Assembly (NCBI GenBank): GCA_022510955.1
Contig: JAFLSM010000004.1
Span: 1-64,000, forward strand
From: Ruminococcus sp.
GTDB taxonomy: Bacteria > Bacillota > Clostridia > Oscillospirales > Acutalibacteraceae
Length of the DNA stretch: 64,000 nt
Reading direction: 5' to 3'
Below are positions 18,979 through 27,277 of this stretch, piece by piece. Position 1 is the first letter of the stretch, and each line of letters starts with the position of its first letter. The notes under the pieces were generated by a model. The model was not told the DNA's origin and did not search any database. It saw only the letters and a list, made by a program, of their open reading frames with translations. Both the position numbers and the translations under genes were made by a program.

Positions 18979-19503
18979 TTACTTATTGGACTTTGGCGCA
19001 AGAAACATAAGCATATTGCGACCCTCAAGCTTTGCAGGCTTTTCAATCACAGCAACTTCGCTGCAAGCATCTGCAAAACGCTTCATAGTGTCAAGACCGA
19101 TTTCAGGGTGACCCATTTCACGACCTCTAAACCTGATTGAAACTTTTACCTTATCACCATGCTTAATGAATTTTAGAGCATTATTAAGCTTTGTATTAAA
19201 ATCGTGTGTATCAATATTAAGTGAAAGTCTTACTTCCTTAATATCAACAACATGCTGATTTTTTCTTGCCTCTTTTTCTCTTTTTGCCTGCTCAAAGCGG
19301 TATTTGCCATAATCCATAATCTTGCATACAGGCGGTTTGCTCTGTGGAGCAATTTTAACCAGATCAAGATTTTGCTGATCAGCGAGATTAAGTGCTGCAC
19401 TTGCTGACATAATACCAAGCTGCTGACCGTCAGAGCTAATTACTCTAAGTTCTTTGTCGCGGATTTCTTCGTTAATCTGAACATTGTTCTCTTTCTTGCC
19501 GAT
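18979..19503 (-). CDS. infC: Translation initiation factor IF-3 with an AUC start codon
   Basis: IF-3 binds the 30S subunit and rejects non-canonical starts. The ORF track extends 44 residues upstream into the leader RNA; that part is not coding. The mature sequence begins [20 protein letters not shown], and the codon before it is ATC, nine nucleotides after GGAGG. Rare AUU/AUC/AUA starts are a known infC feature that let IF-3 limit its own synthesis. The 174-residue product has the N domain ([20 protein letters not shown]) and C domain ([18 protein letters not shown]). Confidence 0.95.
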   Translation of the reverse strand: MGKKENNVQINEEIRDKELRVISSDGQQLGIMSASAALNLADQQNLDLVKIAPQSKPPVCKIMDYGKYRFEQAKREKEARKNQHVVDIKEVRLSLNIDTHDFNTKLNNALKFIKHGDKVKVSIRFRGREMGHPEIGLDTMKRFADACSEVAVIEKPAKLEGRNMLMFLAPKSNK

Positions 19504-19656
19504 GGGTAAGCACCTCCAAAGTACCTTAAAAATAATAAATGCGGACAGAAATACATCCGTCCGCATAGCAATACATAGTAACAGTAAAACTGATTGTATT
19601 GACCCGTGCAGACGACACCCCACAGGTGAAAGCATTTCCGCTTTGCTTTATTTTAC
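19504..19656 (-). promoter_or_regulatory. L20-type leader of infC-rpmI-rplT with terminator
   Basis: Between the promoter and infC is an untranslated leader. It contains CACCTGTGGGGTGTCGTC, a long-range pairing (CAATACAATCAG with CTATGTATTG) and a terminator stem TGCGGACGGA/TCTGTCCGCA followed by TTTATTATTTTT (about 19531-19566). This matches the known L20-responsive attenuator of low-GC Gram-positives, where bL20 binding favours termination. Confidence 0.8.
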
Positions 19657-19662
19657 CTGACT

Positions 19663-19691
19663 ATTATATTACAATTATATTCTCTTGTCAA
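19663..19691 (-). promoter_or_regulatory. Consensus sigma-A promoter of infC operon
   Basis: A perfect TTGACA, a 17-nt spacer and a perfect TATAAT lie on the minus strand, placing the transcript start near 19656 at the head of the L20 leader. Confidence 0.88.
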
Positions 19692-19718
19692 GAATAATTT
19701 TACTTTTTGAGAATATTT

Positions 19719-21566
19719 TTATTTTTTGTTAATTTCATAATCTGCATATTCACCAAGATCCATTTGAATTATATCGTGGCTTACATGACGCTGACTAACA
19801 GGTATCATCTCCATATAGTCACCATAGAGATATTTTAGATACTTGTCATATTCCTTTGGTATCGGAAGTTTTTCGTTTTCAAAATCAACATATATAATCT
19901 CTTGAAGCCACTGTTTAGGAAATTCTCCTCTTGTAATGTTGCGTCCCATACTGTCAAAAAGATATTTCGCATTTTTCTTATTCTTAAACTGTGACATAAG
20001 CGTATTTTGAATCTTTTCAAGAAAGGCAAGAGGAAAAATTGTTTTCAGCACATTAGCAACAAATGAAGAAAATCTTCCGTTGGCATTGACTTTGGTTCCT
20101 CTCCATTTATCAAGCACAAGCCACCTTGCACTGGCAGTTGCGTGCATATGGAGTTTTCTGATTAACTTATTATTTGAAGTCTGATCCTGAGCCAAAACAT
20201 CAAAGAAAATTCCGTTATGAATGTCACCGAAGCGAGATGAAAACTCTGTTGAAAACACGGTGTCATTTATTCTGATTTTTGTAAATGGGAAATGACTTGT
20301 TTTTTCGTTATTTTGTACAGTAAAGTTTGACGGCAATTCACTAGGCAAAACCCTCAAGAACTTATCATAATCCTCACGCAGCATCATAACATCGGCATCA
20401 TCATCCCACGGAATAAATCCTTTGTGTCGAACAGCTCCTAAAAGTGTTCCGCCTGCCAAAAAATATTTGATATTATGCTTTTTGCAAATTCTATCAATTT
20501 CAAGCAAAAAGCCGAGTAATATCTTTTGGATGGTTTCAAGCTTGCCATCGTAAGCATCAGGAAACATAAAAACTTCATCACTGTTTTTATATGCGTGAAC
20601 CGCAATCAAGAGTGCATCTTTAATATTGATACATGGAACAAATCCGAGCTGTTTCAGCTTTGTATTGCACACAGCACAACCGTCGGCAATCAAACCATCA
20701 TCAGTCGTTAAAAAATTCACACCATCAAATAGCTCATTAATTATAACTGCAAGTTCAATATTTGACACGGTTGCATCATCCGAACACGCATTATATACAG
20801 TGTTTTCACCATTTATAATTACATAAAAAAGTGCTGTAAGTAAATCATTAATATAAATGTATGAAACTTTCAGATTAGAATGTAGCAATTTAAGGTTCTG
20901 TTTCTTAGAAATAGCATTAACGATACTTTTTACAAAATCAGATTTTGAAAAATCACTGATAATTGTTGAGCATCTTAATACAGAAAGGTCAAATCCATAT
21001 TGTTTTGACGCTGATGAATACATATTTTCAACAGACTGCATAATCATTGTCTGCAAAAATTTTTCATCATAATTAATATAACCGTTTTCATTTTCAGAAA
21101 TCACAAAACCCTGTTTCAGCTCGCCATAAACCGAATTATCCGAAAGCAAAATCACTTTTGCAGGATTAATGTAAGAGATAATTTCTGTATTATTTGAGCA
21201 AGCATATAAAACATCTTTTGCTGTATCTGCGCTATTACAGAAGTTTTCAAGAAACAGAACTTCAATAAATAAATCTGAATTTGCAGGCAACAGTGACTTT
21301 GTATTACAAAGAACAAAGTCACTTCTGTTCCTCAATAAATCAAAAATACCATTACTCTCTTCCTTACAGAAAGCATAAATGGTATTGTTTGAATTCAGCT
21401 TATCGTTTACAGACAACAGCGAGATTACAACAGAACGTGCAATCTTGCTGTTGCCTGACACAATTATTGATTTGTTAATAAATTTTGATAAATCAAGATT
21501 TTTATCACGCAACGGAGCTTCTGCCCAATCACGCTCAAATTGATTCAGAACTGATTTAAGTAACAT
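19719..21566 (-). CDS. LicD-family transferase fused to a degenerate SDR domain
   Basis: The C-terminal part (from about residue 350) is a LicD domain: YFLAGGTLLGAVRHKGFIPW followed by DDDADVMM, as in enzymes that add phosphocholine or other phospho-alcohols to surface polymers. The first 330 or so residues align with the adjacent epimerase (21584): NRSDFVLCN against NRDDFVLCV, VYGELKQG against VYGKLHTG, INGENT against LEGENT. However, the cofactor loop is GNSKIAR instead of GAGGFIG, and the YxxxK pair is replaced (QxxxM). So it is probably a pseudoenzyme domain. It is last in a three-gene operon. Confidence 0.85.
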   Translation of the reverse strand: MLLKSVLNQFERDWAEAPLRDKNLDLSKFINKSIIVSGNSKIARSVVISLLSVNDKLNSNNTIYAFCKEESNGIFDLLRNRSDFVLCNTKSLLPANSDLFIEVLFLENFCNSADTAKDVLYACSNNTEIISYINPAKVILLSDNSVYGELKQGFVISENENGYINYDEKFLQTMIMQSVENMYSSASKQYGFDLSVLRCSTIISDFSKSDFVKSIVNAISKKQNLKLLHSNLKVSYIYINDLLTALFYVIINGENTVYNACSDDATVSNIELAVIINELFDGVNFLTTDDGLIADGCAVCNTKLKQLGFVPCINIKDALLIAVHAYKNSDEVFMFPDAYDGKLETIQKILLGFLLEIDRICKKHNIKYFLAGGTLLGAVRHKGFIPWDDDADVMMLREDYDKFLRVLPSELPSNFTVQNNEKTSHFPFTKIRINDTVFSTEFSSRFGDIHNGIFFDVLAQDQTSNNKLIRKLHMHATASARWLVLDKWRGTKVNANGRFSSFVANVLKTIFPLAFLEKIQNTLMSQFKNKKNAKYLFDSMGRNITRGEFPKQWLQEIIYVDFENEKLPIPKEYDKYLKYLYGDYMEMIPVSQRHVSHDIIQMDLGEYADYEINKK

Positions 21567-21583
21567 ATTAAGCCGAAAAGGTC

Positions 21584-22663
21584 TTAATTCTCTTCAAGAA
21601 TATTAACCGACCTTCTAATTCCTTCCTTCAAATCGACAAGCGGTTTCCAGCCAAGGGATAAAAGCCTTGTGCTGTCCATAATTTCGGGAGTCGGAGCAAG
21701 CGGAGAAGCATCAATCTCAGGCTCCTTCTCATCCTCAGGATTTGCAAATGACAAAGAGATGTTTCTCTCAGGAAACACTTCACAGGCTGTCTTTGCAAAG
21801 CCTCTGATTGTAGTATCAGACTTTTCATAAGCAATATTATACGGAAGAGTATTTTCACCCTCAAGCAAGATAACAAGAAGTGCGGTGACTGTATCTGTAA
21901 CATAGCAGAATGAACGGTTAGCAGCACCGTTGCTCTTGAGCAAAATATCCTGCTTTCTGACAATATTTGCAATAAACTGTGCCCACACTCTGTCATCATC
22001 AAGACTGCTTGCACCGTAAATATAGCTTGGGCGGGCAATCTTAATATTCATACCATACTGCTTTGCATAGCTTGCAGCCAAAGTTTCCGATGCTCTCTTG
22101 CCCACCGCATAGCAATTCTTATATGAAGTAAAATCAAGATAACCTATATCATCCTCAGCAATACTCTGCTTGCCTGTGTGAAGTTTTCCATACACCTTAA
22201 GACTTGAAATAATCAGTGCAGCTTCGCTGTTTGATTTCTTTGCAAAATCAAGCACATTTGTTGTACCGATAAGGTTGGCATTAATTGTACCTACCGGGTC
22301 ATTTTCAAACTGAATATTACTTGCCTGACTTGCAGCGTGAATTACAAAATCAGCTCTTTCAGCCTTAATTTCATTCGATACATCCTGGACACAAAGAACA
22401 AAATCATCACGGTTTAATAGTTCACCATACTTTGCCTGTGCCTTTTGCTCATTTCTTACTAAAGCAATAACCTTGATGTTATCGTCGTAAACATCATTTC
22501 TGTTAAGAAAGCTCAAAACTAAAAATGAACCGATAAATCCGCCTGCACCTGTAATAAGGACGGTTTTATTTTTAAACCTGCTCCAATTAATATCAGTCGA
22601 AGTGATTTCCGTAATGTCTTTATAGACATTTTTCTTTACATTGTCTTTAACATTATAAGCCAT
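21584..22663 (-). CDS. NAD-dependent epimerase/dehydratase (extended SDR)
   Basis: This 359-residue extended SDR has an intact Rossmann motif (VLITGAGGFIGS) and a catalytic YAVGK. HAASQASNIQFENDP and IARPSYIYG are typical sugar-nucleotide epimerase motifs. It overlaps the upstream cytidylyltransferase by 11 bp and precedes the LicD fusion by 17 bp. The context suggests it acts on a CDP-linked or nucleotide-sugar precursor of a surface polymer. The substrate cannot be assigned. Confidence 0.88.
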   Translation of the reverse strand: MAYNVKDNVKKNVYKDITEITSTDINWSRFKNKTVLITGAGGFIGSFLVLSFLNRNDVYDDNIKVIALVRNEQKAQAKYGELLNRDDFVLCVQDVSNEIKAERADFVIHAASQASNIQFENDPVGTINANLIGTTNVLDFAKKSNSEAALIISSLKVYGKLHTGKQSIAEDDIGYLDFTSYKNCYAVGKRASETLAASYAKQYGMNIKIARPSYIYGASSLDDDRVWAQFIANIVRKQDILLKSNGAANRSFCYVTDTVTALLVILLEGENTLPYNIAYEKSDTTIRGFAKTACEVFPERNISLSFANPEDEKEPEIDASPLAPTPEIMDSTRLLSLGWKPLVDLKEGIRRSVNILEEN

Positions 22664-23393
22664 ATTTCAATTCTTCCTTAGCAAACTGCTTGTAGTTGTT
22701 ATAATAGAACTGTGCACGCAAGGTAGTGAGATCTTCAGGAGTAGTAACCTTGATATTAAAGCGTTCTCCCGTAAAGATATGCACTTCTTCGCCAAGCTCA
22801 ATAAACAATTCGCTTGAAGATACAGGATTAGTAATTCCACGCTTATAAGCCTCATCATGTGCCCACAAAATTCTCTCCATAGTATAACCCTGAGGAGCCT
22901 GTGTTATATACATAGTACTTCTCTGATAGCTTTTACCGCAGGTTTCACCGTCAGTACTATAAAGCAAAGAATCAATACTCGGGGTAACAGGCACTGCTGT
23001 TTTGTACTTTTTTGTATCCTTAATACAATTTGTAATAAGTTCTTCAGACAACATTGGACGAACACCGTCACAAATCAGTATAATATCCTGCGGATCCTTT
23101 GAAAACTCTGCCGTAGCTACAACACCATTATGAATAGAATCAAAGCCGTTAGCTCCGCCGGGAACTATTGACTTTACCTTTTGTACATTAAACGCAGAGA
23201 TAAGCTCTTTAAGATAGCCAATCCAATCCTCTTTGCAGGCGATAACGATGTTATCGACCATAGGATGCTTTGCAAAATGCTCCATTGTGTGAATAATAAT
23301 AGGCTTGCCGCCTACCTCAAGAAACTGTTTCGGCATATCAGAATATTTCATTCTTGCACCAATACCGCCGGCAAATAACATAGCAGTAACCAT
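22653..23393 (-). CDS. IspD/TarI-family cytidylyltransferase
   Basis: This 246-residue nucleotidyltransferase starts with AMLFAGGIGARM and continues SDMPKQFLEVGGKPIIIHT, the CTP-binding pattern shared by IspD (isoprenoid pathway) and TarI (CDP-ribitol for teichoic acid). VICDGVRPMLSEELI and TQAPQGYTMERI also fit. The partners (SDR and LicD genes) favour a TarI-like role over the isoprenoid one. The ATG at 23393 is preferred over 23402 because AAGGG lies 9 nt upstream of it. It is first in its operon. Confidence 0.85.
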   Translation of the reverse strand: MVTAMLFAGGIGARMKYSDMPKQFLEVGGKPIIIHTMEHFAKHPMVDNIVIACKEDWIGYLKELISAFNVQKVKSIVPGGANGFDSIHNGVVATAEFSKDPQDIILICDGVRPMLSEELITNCIKDTKKYKTAVPVTPSIDSLLYSTDGETCGKSYQRSTMYITQAPQGYTMERILWAHDEAYKRGITNPVSSSELFIELGEEVHIFTGERFNIKVTTPEDLTTLRAQFYYNNYKQFAKEELKYGL

Positions 23394-23439
23394 ACTATCC
23401 ATCCCTTCATACTAACTATTAGTATTTATATTCTATTAT

Positions 23440-23469
23440 ATAATATCATAGTTACTTAAATTTTGTCAA
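23440..23469 (-). promoter_or_regulatory. Promoter of the cytidylyltransferase-SDR-LicD operon
   Basis: On the minus strand TTGACA, an 18-nt spacer and TATTAT lie about 50 bp before the first gene. The leader includes the palindrome ATACTAATAGTTAGTAT at about 23409-23425. Confidence 0.7.
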
Positions 23470-23493
23470 CACACCAATAATATTGTCTTTTTC

Positions 23494-23521
23494 TTGAATT
23501 ATCACTTTTCTTATGTTAAAA
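23494..23521 (+). promoter_or_regulatory. Possible promoter of the CPBP-tadA pair
   Basis: TTGAAT, a 16-nt spacer and an extended -10 (TATG then TTAAAA) lie about 20 bp before the CPBP start on the plus strand. The match is moderate. Confidence 0.5.
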
Positions 23522-23542
23522 TGAAATTCGGAGTTGATTTAC

Positions 23543-24571
23543 TTGAATAATAACAGACTTTATAATTACAATTATTCGCCCTTAGATAGTCAAAAGGAAT
23601 ATGAAATAAAAAAACTAAGAAAAACTTCCAATGGATTAGGATTATTTGTATTCAGCTACTTTATAATAATGATTGTTGTAACTTACTCATTAGTTGCTGT
23701 TCTTACGATAATATCACCTCGTACGAATTTGCTGAAAGAAAGCACCCCAATGTTTTTGCTTGATATTTTTATTTCTGCTTTTGCTGCATTTATTCCAAGC
23801 TTGTTTTATTTTTTATTTTCAGGTACAAGTATTTCTGATACAATAAAAGTAAAATGTGTTAAGCTAAAACTTCTTATACCTATTGTTTTCTTGGGACTTG
23901 GAGTAGCAATGTTTGCAAATACAGTGTCAAACATTATTGCAAACAACTTTTCAATATTTGGTCTTGAAAATAGCGTCGACTTTTCTCAGACAACAGATAG
24001 TATGCTTGAAAAAGTACTATATGTGATTGCAGTCTCATTAGTACCCGCGCTCGCAGAAGAATTTGCTTTTCGCGGTGTAGTTATGGGAACACTTCGTAAA
24101 TATGGTGATTCATTTGCAATCATATCGTCAGCAGTGCTGTTTGGTTTAATGCACGGTAACATATCTCAAATTCCGTTTGCTTTTATTCTTGGTTTAATTT
24201 TTGCTTTTGTTGACTGCAAAACAAATTCTATTCTTCCATCAATTATCATTCACTTTCTAAATAACTTCTATGCGGTTATGATGGATATTTTTCAGGAATC
24301 GTATGCAATAAGTAATAAAAGATTCTATATCATATACTTGTTGCTTGTAGCAATTTTATGTATTTTGGGAACTATATCATTCTTCATCTTATTAAAGAAT
24401 GATAAGAAATTTTTTAGCTTTAACTCAAATACGGGTGTAACATATACAAAGAATGATTTATTAAGCTTTAAAGATAAAAATAAAACCTTTTATATAAGCT
24501 TTGGTGTACTGCTGTGCATTATCCTCTTTGCAATAGAAACTGTTACGAATTTAGGTATAATAGATGTGTGA
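23543..24571 (+). CDS. CPBP-family intramembrane metalloprotease
   Basis: This multi-spanning membrane protein has the three Abi/CAAX-protease motifs: AEEFAFRGVV (EExxxR), LFGLMHGN (FxxxH) and IIHFLNN (HxxxN). Eight or so hydrophobic segments surround them. Such enzymes cut membrane-buried peptides; in bacteria some give bacteriocin self-immunity. The ORF track's first TTG (23534) directly abuts GGAG, so the TTG nine nucleotides after GGAG (23543) is the likelier start, giving 342 residues. It overlaps tadA by 8 bp. Confidence 0.88.
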   Translation: MNNNRLYNYNYSPLDSQKEYEIKKLRKTSNGLGLFVFSYFIIMIVVTYSLVAVLTIISPRTNLLKESTPMFLLDIFISAFAAFIPSLFYFLFSGTSISDTIKVKCVKLKLLIPIVFLGLGVAMFANTVSNIIANNFSIFGLENSVDFSQTTDSMLEKVLYVIAVSLVPALAEEFAFRGVVMGTLRKYGDSFAIISSAVLFGLMHGNISQIPFAFILGLIFAFVDCKTNSILPSIIIHFLNNFYAVMMDIFQESYAISNKRFYIIYLLLVAILCILGTISFFILLKNDKKFFSFNSNTGVTYTKNDLLSFKDKNKTFYISFGVLLCIILFAIETVTNLGIIDV

Positions 24572-25013
24572 ATATAATTTGGATTTTATGAGAGCGGCAC
24601 TTGAAATGGCACAAGAGGCCTATGATGATGACGAAGTGCCAGTTGGAGCAGTTGTTGTAAGAAACAACGAAATAATCTCCCGTGGAAGAAACAGACGGGA
24701 AAAAGAAAAAAACGCCCTGCTACATGCAGAGATTGATGCAATAAACAAAGCATGTAATGCACTTGGAGGTTGGAGATTATGGAACTGTGAGCTGTATGTT
24801 ACACTTGAACCATGTCCTATGTGCGCAGGAGCAATAATAAATGCTCACATTCCAAAGGTTTACTTTGGTGCTTACGACTTTAAAAACGGCTCGTGCGGTA
24901 CAATTACCAACTTGTTTGAAATGCCATATAACTTTAAACCAAACTCAACAGGCGGAATTATGCAGAACGAATGCTCACAGCTTTTAAAGGATTTTTTTAA
25001 AAAATTAAGATAA
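24564..25013 (+). CDS. tadA: tRNA-specific adenosine deaminase TadA
   Basis: TadA converts adenosine 34 of tRNA-Arg(ACG) to inosine. The 149 residues carry the zinc deaminase signature HAEIDAI and PCPMCAGAI, with VPVGAVVVRNNEIISRGRNR upstream. The ATG lies inside the end of the CPBP gene, so the two are co-translated. A terminator-like hairpin follows. Confidence 0.95.
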   Translation: MCEYNLDFMRAALEMAQEAYDDDEVPVGAVVVRNNEIISRGRNRREKEKNALLHAEIDAINKACNALGGWRLWNCELYVTLEPCPMCAGAIINAHIPKVYFGAYDFKNGSCGTITNLFEMPYNFKPNSTGGIMQNECSQLLKDFFKKLR

Positions 25014-25046
25014 ATTAATTTTTACAACAATACCACCGAATTAAAA

Positions 25047-25098
25047 TAATCCGACCTCCTATAGTTAGATCAAAACTAACTTATAGGGGATCGGATTT
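25047..25098. terminator. Bidirectional terminator between tadA and the sigma-factor gene
   Basis: A stem of about 20 bp (AATCCGACCTCCTATAGTTAG with CTAACTTATAGGGGATCGGATT, one bulge) has T-rich tails on both sides. It serves the convergent ends of tadA and the ECF gene. Confidence 0.82.
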
Positions 25099-25105
25099 AT
25101 TTTTA

Positions 25106-25564
25106 CTATTCTAATTCAAACTTTAAAAGCTTTCTTCCCTTAGCAAGGCGACTCTTCACTGTACCTTCCGGAATATGCAGAATATCTTTTATTTCCTTTA
25201 CAGAAAATTGTTCTCCGTAATACAGCATAATAACAGTACGAATTTTGAGCGGAAGTTTTTCAAAGATTTCTTTAATTTCTATATTAGAATAATCATCATT
25301 CTCACCTATATCAATCATACTTTCTGACTGATATATTTTCTTTCGCTTTTTTATCTGTTTGATGCAAACATTAATCAATATTCTAATAAGCCATGTAGTA
25401 AAATAATCTTCATTTTTTAATGTACTCAGCCTTTCATATGCAATTAGAATGGCATCCTGAACAGCGTCCTCGCAGTCTTTTTCATTTTTAAGCATTGACA
25501 TTGATACTCTGTAAAGCGTTGTTTCGGCGTCAAGCACTTTGTTTGTAAACTTTTCTTTATTCAT
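25106..25564 (-). CDS. ECF-type RNA polymerase sigma factor
   Basis: This 152-residue sigma-70 family protein has region 2 (KNEKDCEDAVQDAILIAYER, YFTTWLIRILINVCI) and region 4 (LPLKIRTVIMLYYGEQFSVK, IPEGTVKSRLAKGRKLL), with no regions 1 or 3, as in ECF sigma factors. It starts 7 bp after the DUF4179 gene, whose product is the likely membrane-bound anti-sigma factor. An ECF-like promoter lies before the pair, so the system may activate itself. Confidence 0.92.
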   Translation of the reverse strand: MNKEKFTNKVLDAETTLYRVSMSMLKNEKDCEDAVQDAILIAYERLSTLKNEDYFTTWLIRILINVCIKQIKKRKKIYQSESMIDIGENDDYSNIEIKEIFEKLPLKIRTVIMLYYGEQFSVKEIKDILHIPEGTVKSRLAKGRKLLKFELE

Positions 25565-25570
25565 AGTGCC

Positions 25571-26935
25571 TTACCTCTCAAACGGAAAACAAAAGATTTT
25601 TTCATTTTCGCTGTCATTATTTATATTGCGTGAAACAACTACAAAATACAAATCTTCAAGGTAGTCTTCATCAACAAAAAATCCAACTGAAACCTCTCGT
25701 GTTTCTCCCACATCAATGCAAAGTAAATTATTAGCTTTGTCAACACCGTTATTGTAAACCATTGTACCTGTATAATATTGAGTGTATTTAGGTGCCAGAC
25801 TATTGCTACCGTTGCGTCCCAAATTTGCAAGATGTAACTTTGTTAAATCAAAACCTATATTTTCCCATTCACTTATCGGTTCTAAACAAGTAACATCAAT
25901 ATTAACCAAGACAAAATGTCTCTTTGTATTAACACTTACACCCTTGTTAATACTGTTTATACCATCGCCGTATTCTGTATAAACACGAGTATAATCGGAA
26001 ATTATATCTCCATTTTCATCAAAATATGTACTAAACGGTTTCTCTCCATCATATTCCATAAAATTAAAGTTATCACGACTCAGATCAGAAACATTGTCGT
26101 GAAGTTCAAAAGACTTAACATTCACAGAGTAAGTCTTATTATTGCTATCAAAATCAGAATAATAAAATGAATGTCCGTAATCATTAAGTATAAAACTATT
26201 ATTACTCTGTTCTGGATAACCATATAAAACATGTGGTGGATTAGAACTTTGAGAAAGCTCAGATGCTAAGTCAACCGCCTCATAGTGGTCATCTTCTGTA
26301 CCCTCTGATACCTCCGCTCCTTCTATTATTTTTTCTATTTCTTTATCGCTTATTTCATTATCACACAAACCGACAAAAACTACTCCTAAGTCATCAAGAT
26401 ACTCATAGAATATTTTTTCAGCACCCAATTCTGTTTCATCAAATTGACGAGTATTAATAATTACCCTGTTGCCGTTAATAACTGTTTCTCTCGAATTAGT
26501 TATGAATTTATTTGTTACATTAAACTCGGAATCAAGTATAATAATCGAGAAATCACAACACATTTCTCGTCCCTCTCCATTCAAAGAAAACTTTTCTCCA
26601 TATTTACAGGGACTTTCACTTACACCTTCGGGCAAATAATTCAATTTAAGCTTTACATATTCCGGCAACTTTATATTTTCTTCTGGTACAATATTGACAT
26701 TCATACCGTAGTTGCTGATTTTTTCGCTAAAAATGCCGTAAATATTGCTTGTCGCCAACACTGAGGTTGTGCACAAGCAGGCAATTATAATACAAATTAT
26801 CACTACCTTTAATATTCTGTACCTTTTATAACGCCTCTGTGCCTTATCATTAAGTCTAACAAGCGAACAAAGCATTGCGTTATGAAAATCCTCTGTTGAA
26901 TTTGAATAGATATTTTTTAAATCATTCGGCAACAT
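25571..26935 (-). CDS. DUF4179-type membrane protein, probable anti-sigma factor
   Basis: This 454-residue protein has a short cytoplasmic N-terminus, one membrane segment (VVIICIIIACLCTTSVLAT, about residues 40-60) and a long acidic extracellular part. The N-terminal region (LPNDLKNIYSNSTEDFHNAM) resembles DUF4179 proteins, which are encoded with ECF sigma factors in clostridia. The ATG at 26935 follows AAGGAG by 9 nt; the ORF track's GTG at 26962 lacks such a site. The anti-sigma role is inferred from the topology and pairing. Confidence 0.8.
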   Translation of the reverse strand: MLPNDLKNIYSNSTEDFHNAMLCSLVRLNDKAQRRYKRYRILKVVIICIIIACLCTTSVLATSNIYGIFSEKISNYGMNVNIVPEENIKLPEYVKLKLNYLPEGVSESPCKYGEKFSLNGEGREMCCDFSIIILDSEFNVTNKFITNSRETVINGNRVIINTRQFDETELGAEKIFYEYLDDLGVVFVGLCDNEISDKEIEKIIEGAEVSEGTEDDHYEAVDLASELSQSSNPPHVLYGYPEQSNNSFILNDYGHSFYYSDFDSNNKTYSVNVKSFELHDNVSDLSRDNFNFMEYDGEKPFSTYFDENGDIISDYTRVYTEYGDGINSINKGVSVNTKRHFVLVNIDVTCLEPISEWENIGFDLTKLHLANLGRNGSNSLAPKYTQYYTGTMVYNNGVDKANNLLCIDVGETREVSVGFFVDEDYLEDLYFVVVSRNINNDSENEKIFCFPFER

Positions 26936-26965
26936 AATTACATCTCCTTTTTGTTTGTTCACTTA

Positions 26966-26994
26966 TTAGAGCATTGAAAAACAGATTTGGTTCA
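26966..26994 (-). promoter_or_regulatory. ECF-like promoter of the sigma/anti-sigma pair
   Basis: On the minus strand TGAACC, a 17-nt spacer and CTCTAATAAG lie about 30 bp before the DUF4179 start. The AAC of the -35 and the CTAA of the -10 resemble ECF promoters more than sigma-A ones. The rest of the 26936-27258 gap holds a terminator and a repeat element. Confidence 0.5.
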
Positions 26995-27084
26995 TTTTAT
27001 TTTATAAAAACCCAAAATTTAAAGGTTAAAGTCGCAGCTTAATATAATTTTGAAGCATTGCCTTAAATTTTTATAAAAATATAA

Positions 27085-27106
27085 GGAGCTTACAAAAGCA
27101 AGCTCC
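27085..27106 (-). terminator. Terminator downstream of the YnbB-like gene
   Basis: The stem GGAGCTT/AAGCTCC with an 8-nt loop is followed on the minus strand by TTATATTTTTAT. It lies beyond the repeat element that ends the upstream gene. Confidence 0.7.
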
Positions 27107-27118
27107 AAAGTTAATTAT

Positions 27119-27277
27119 TAATACTAATTGCCAATAGAAGAGTAGAATAGATTTTCGAGCAGATTTTGTGCTGAACAAGGACGACGATGTCAGGCTAACG
27201 CCTGTCAAGGAGAAGGACGCAGTACAGTGCAAAATATGACGGAAAGATATCTATTATTTTATTGAAGATTAGTATTA
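27119..27277 (-). repeat. Miniature inverted-repeat element, copy 2 (complete)
   Basis: This 159-bp element has imperfect terminal inverted repeats (left TAATACTAAT..CCAATAGAAGAGTAGAATAG; right end, reversed, TAATACTAATCTTCAATAAAAT). TA is present at both ends. A central hairpin CAGGC/GCCTG with loop GTTA matches copy 1 (AAGGC/GCCTT, loop GTCA). No ORF codes for a transposase. Its right end forms the last codons and stop of the YnbB-like gene. Confidence 0.75.

Noticed and set aside
19504-19635. 44-residue N-terminal extension of IF-3 in the ORF track
   Set aside because: It covers the leader terminator stem, and the conserved IF-3 sequence begins at the ATC behind GGAGG.
23405-23430. A third copy of the TAATACTAA element upstream of the cytidylyltransferase
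   Set aside because: Only a short palindrome (ATACTAATAGTTAGTAT on the minus strand) is shared. The hairpin core and flanks are missing.
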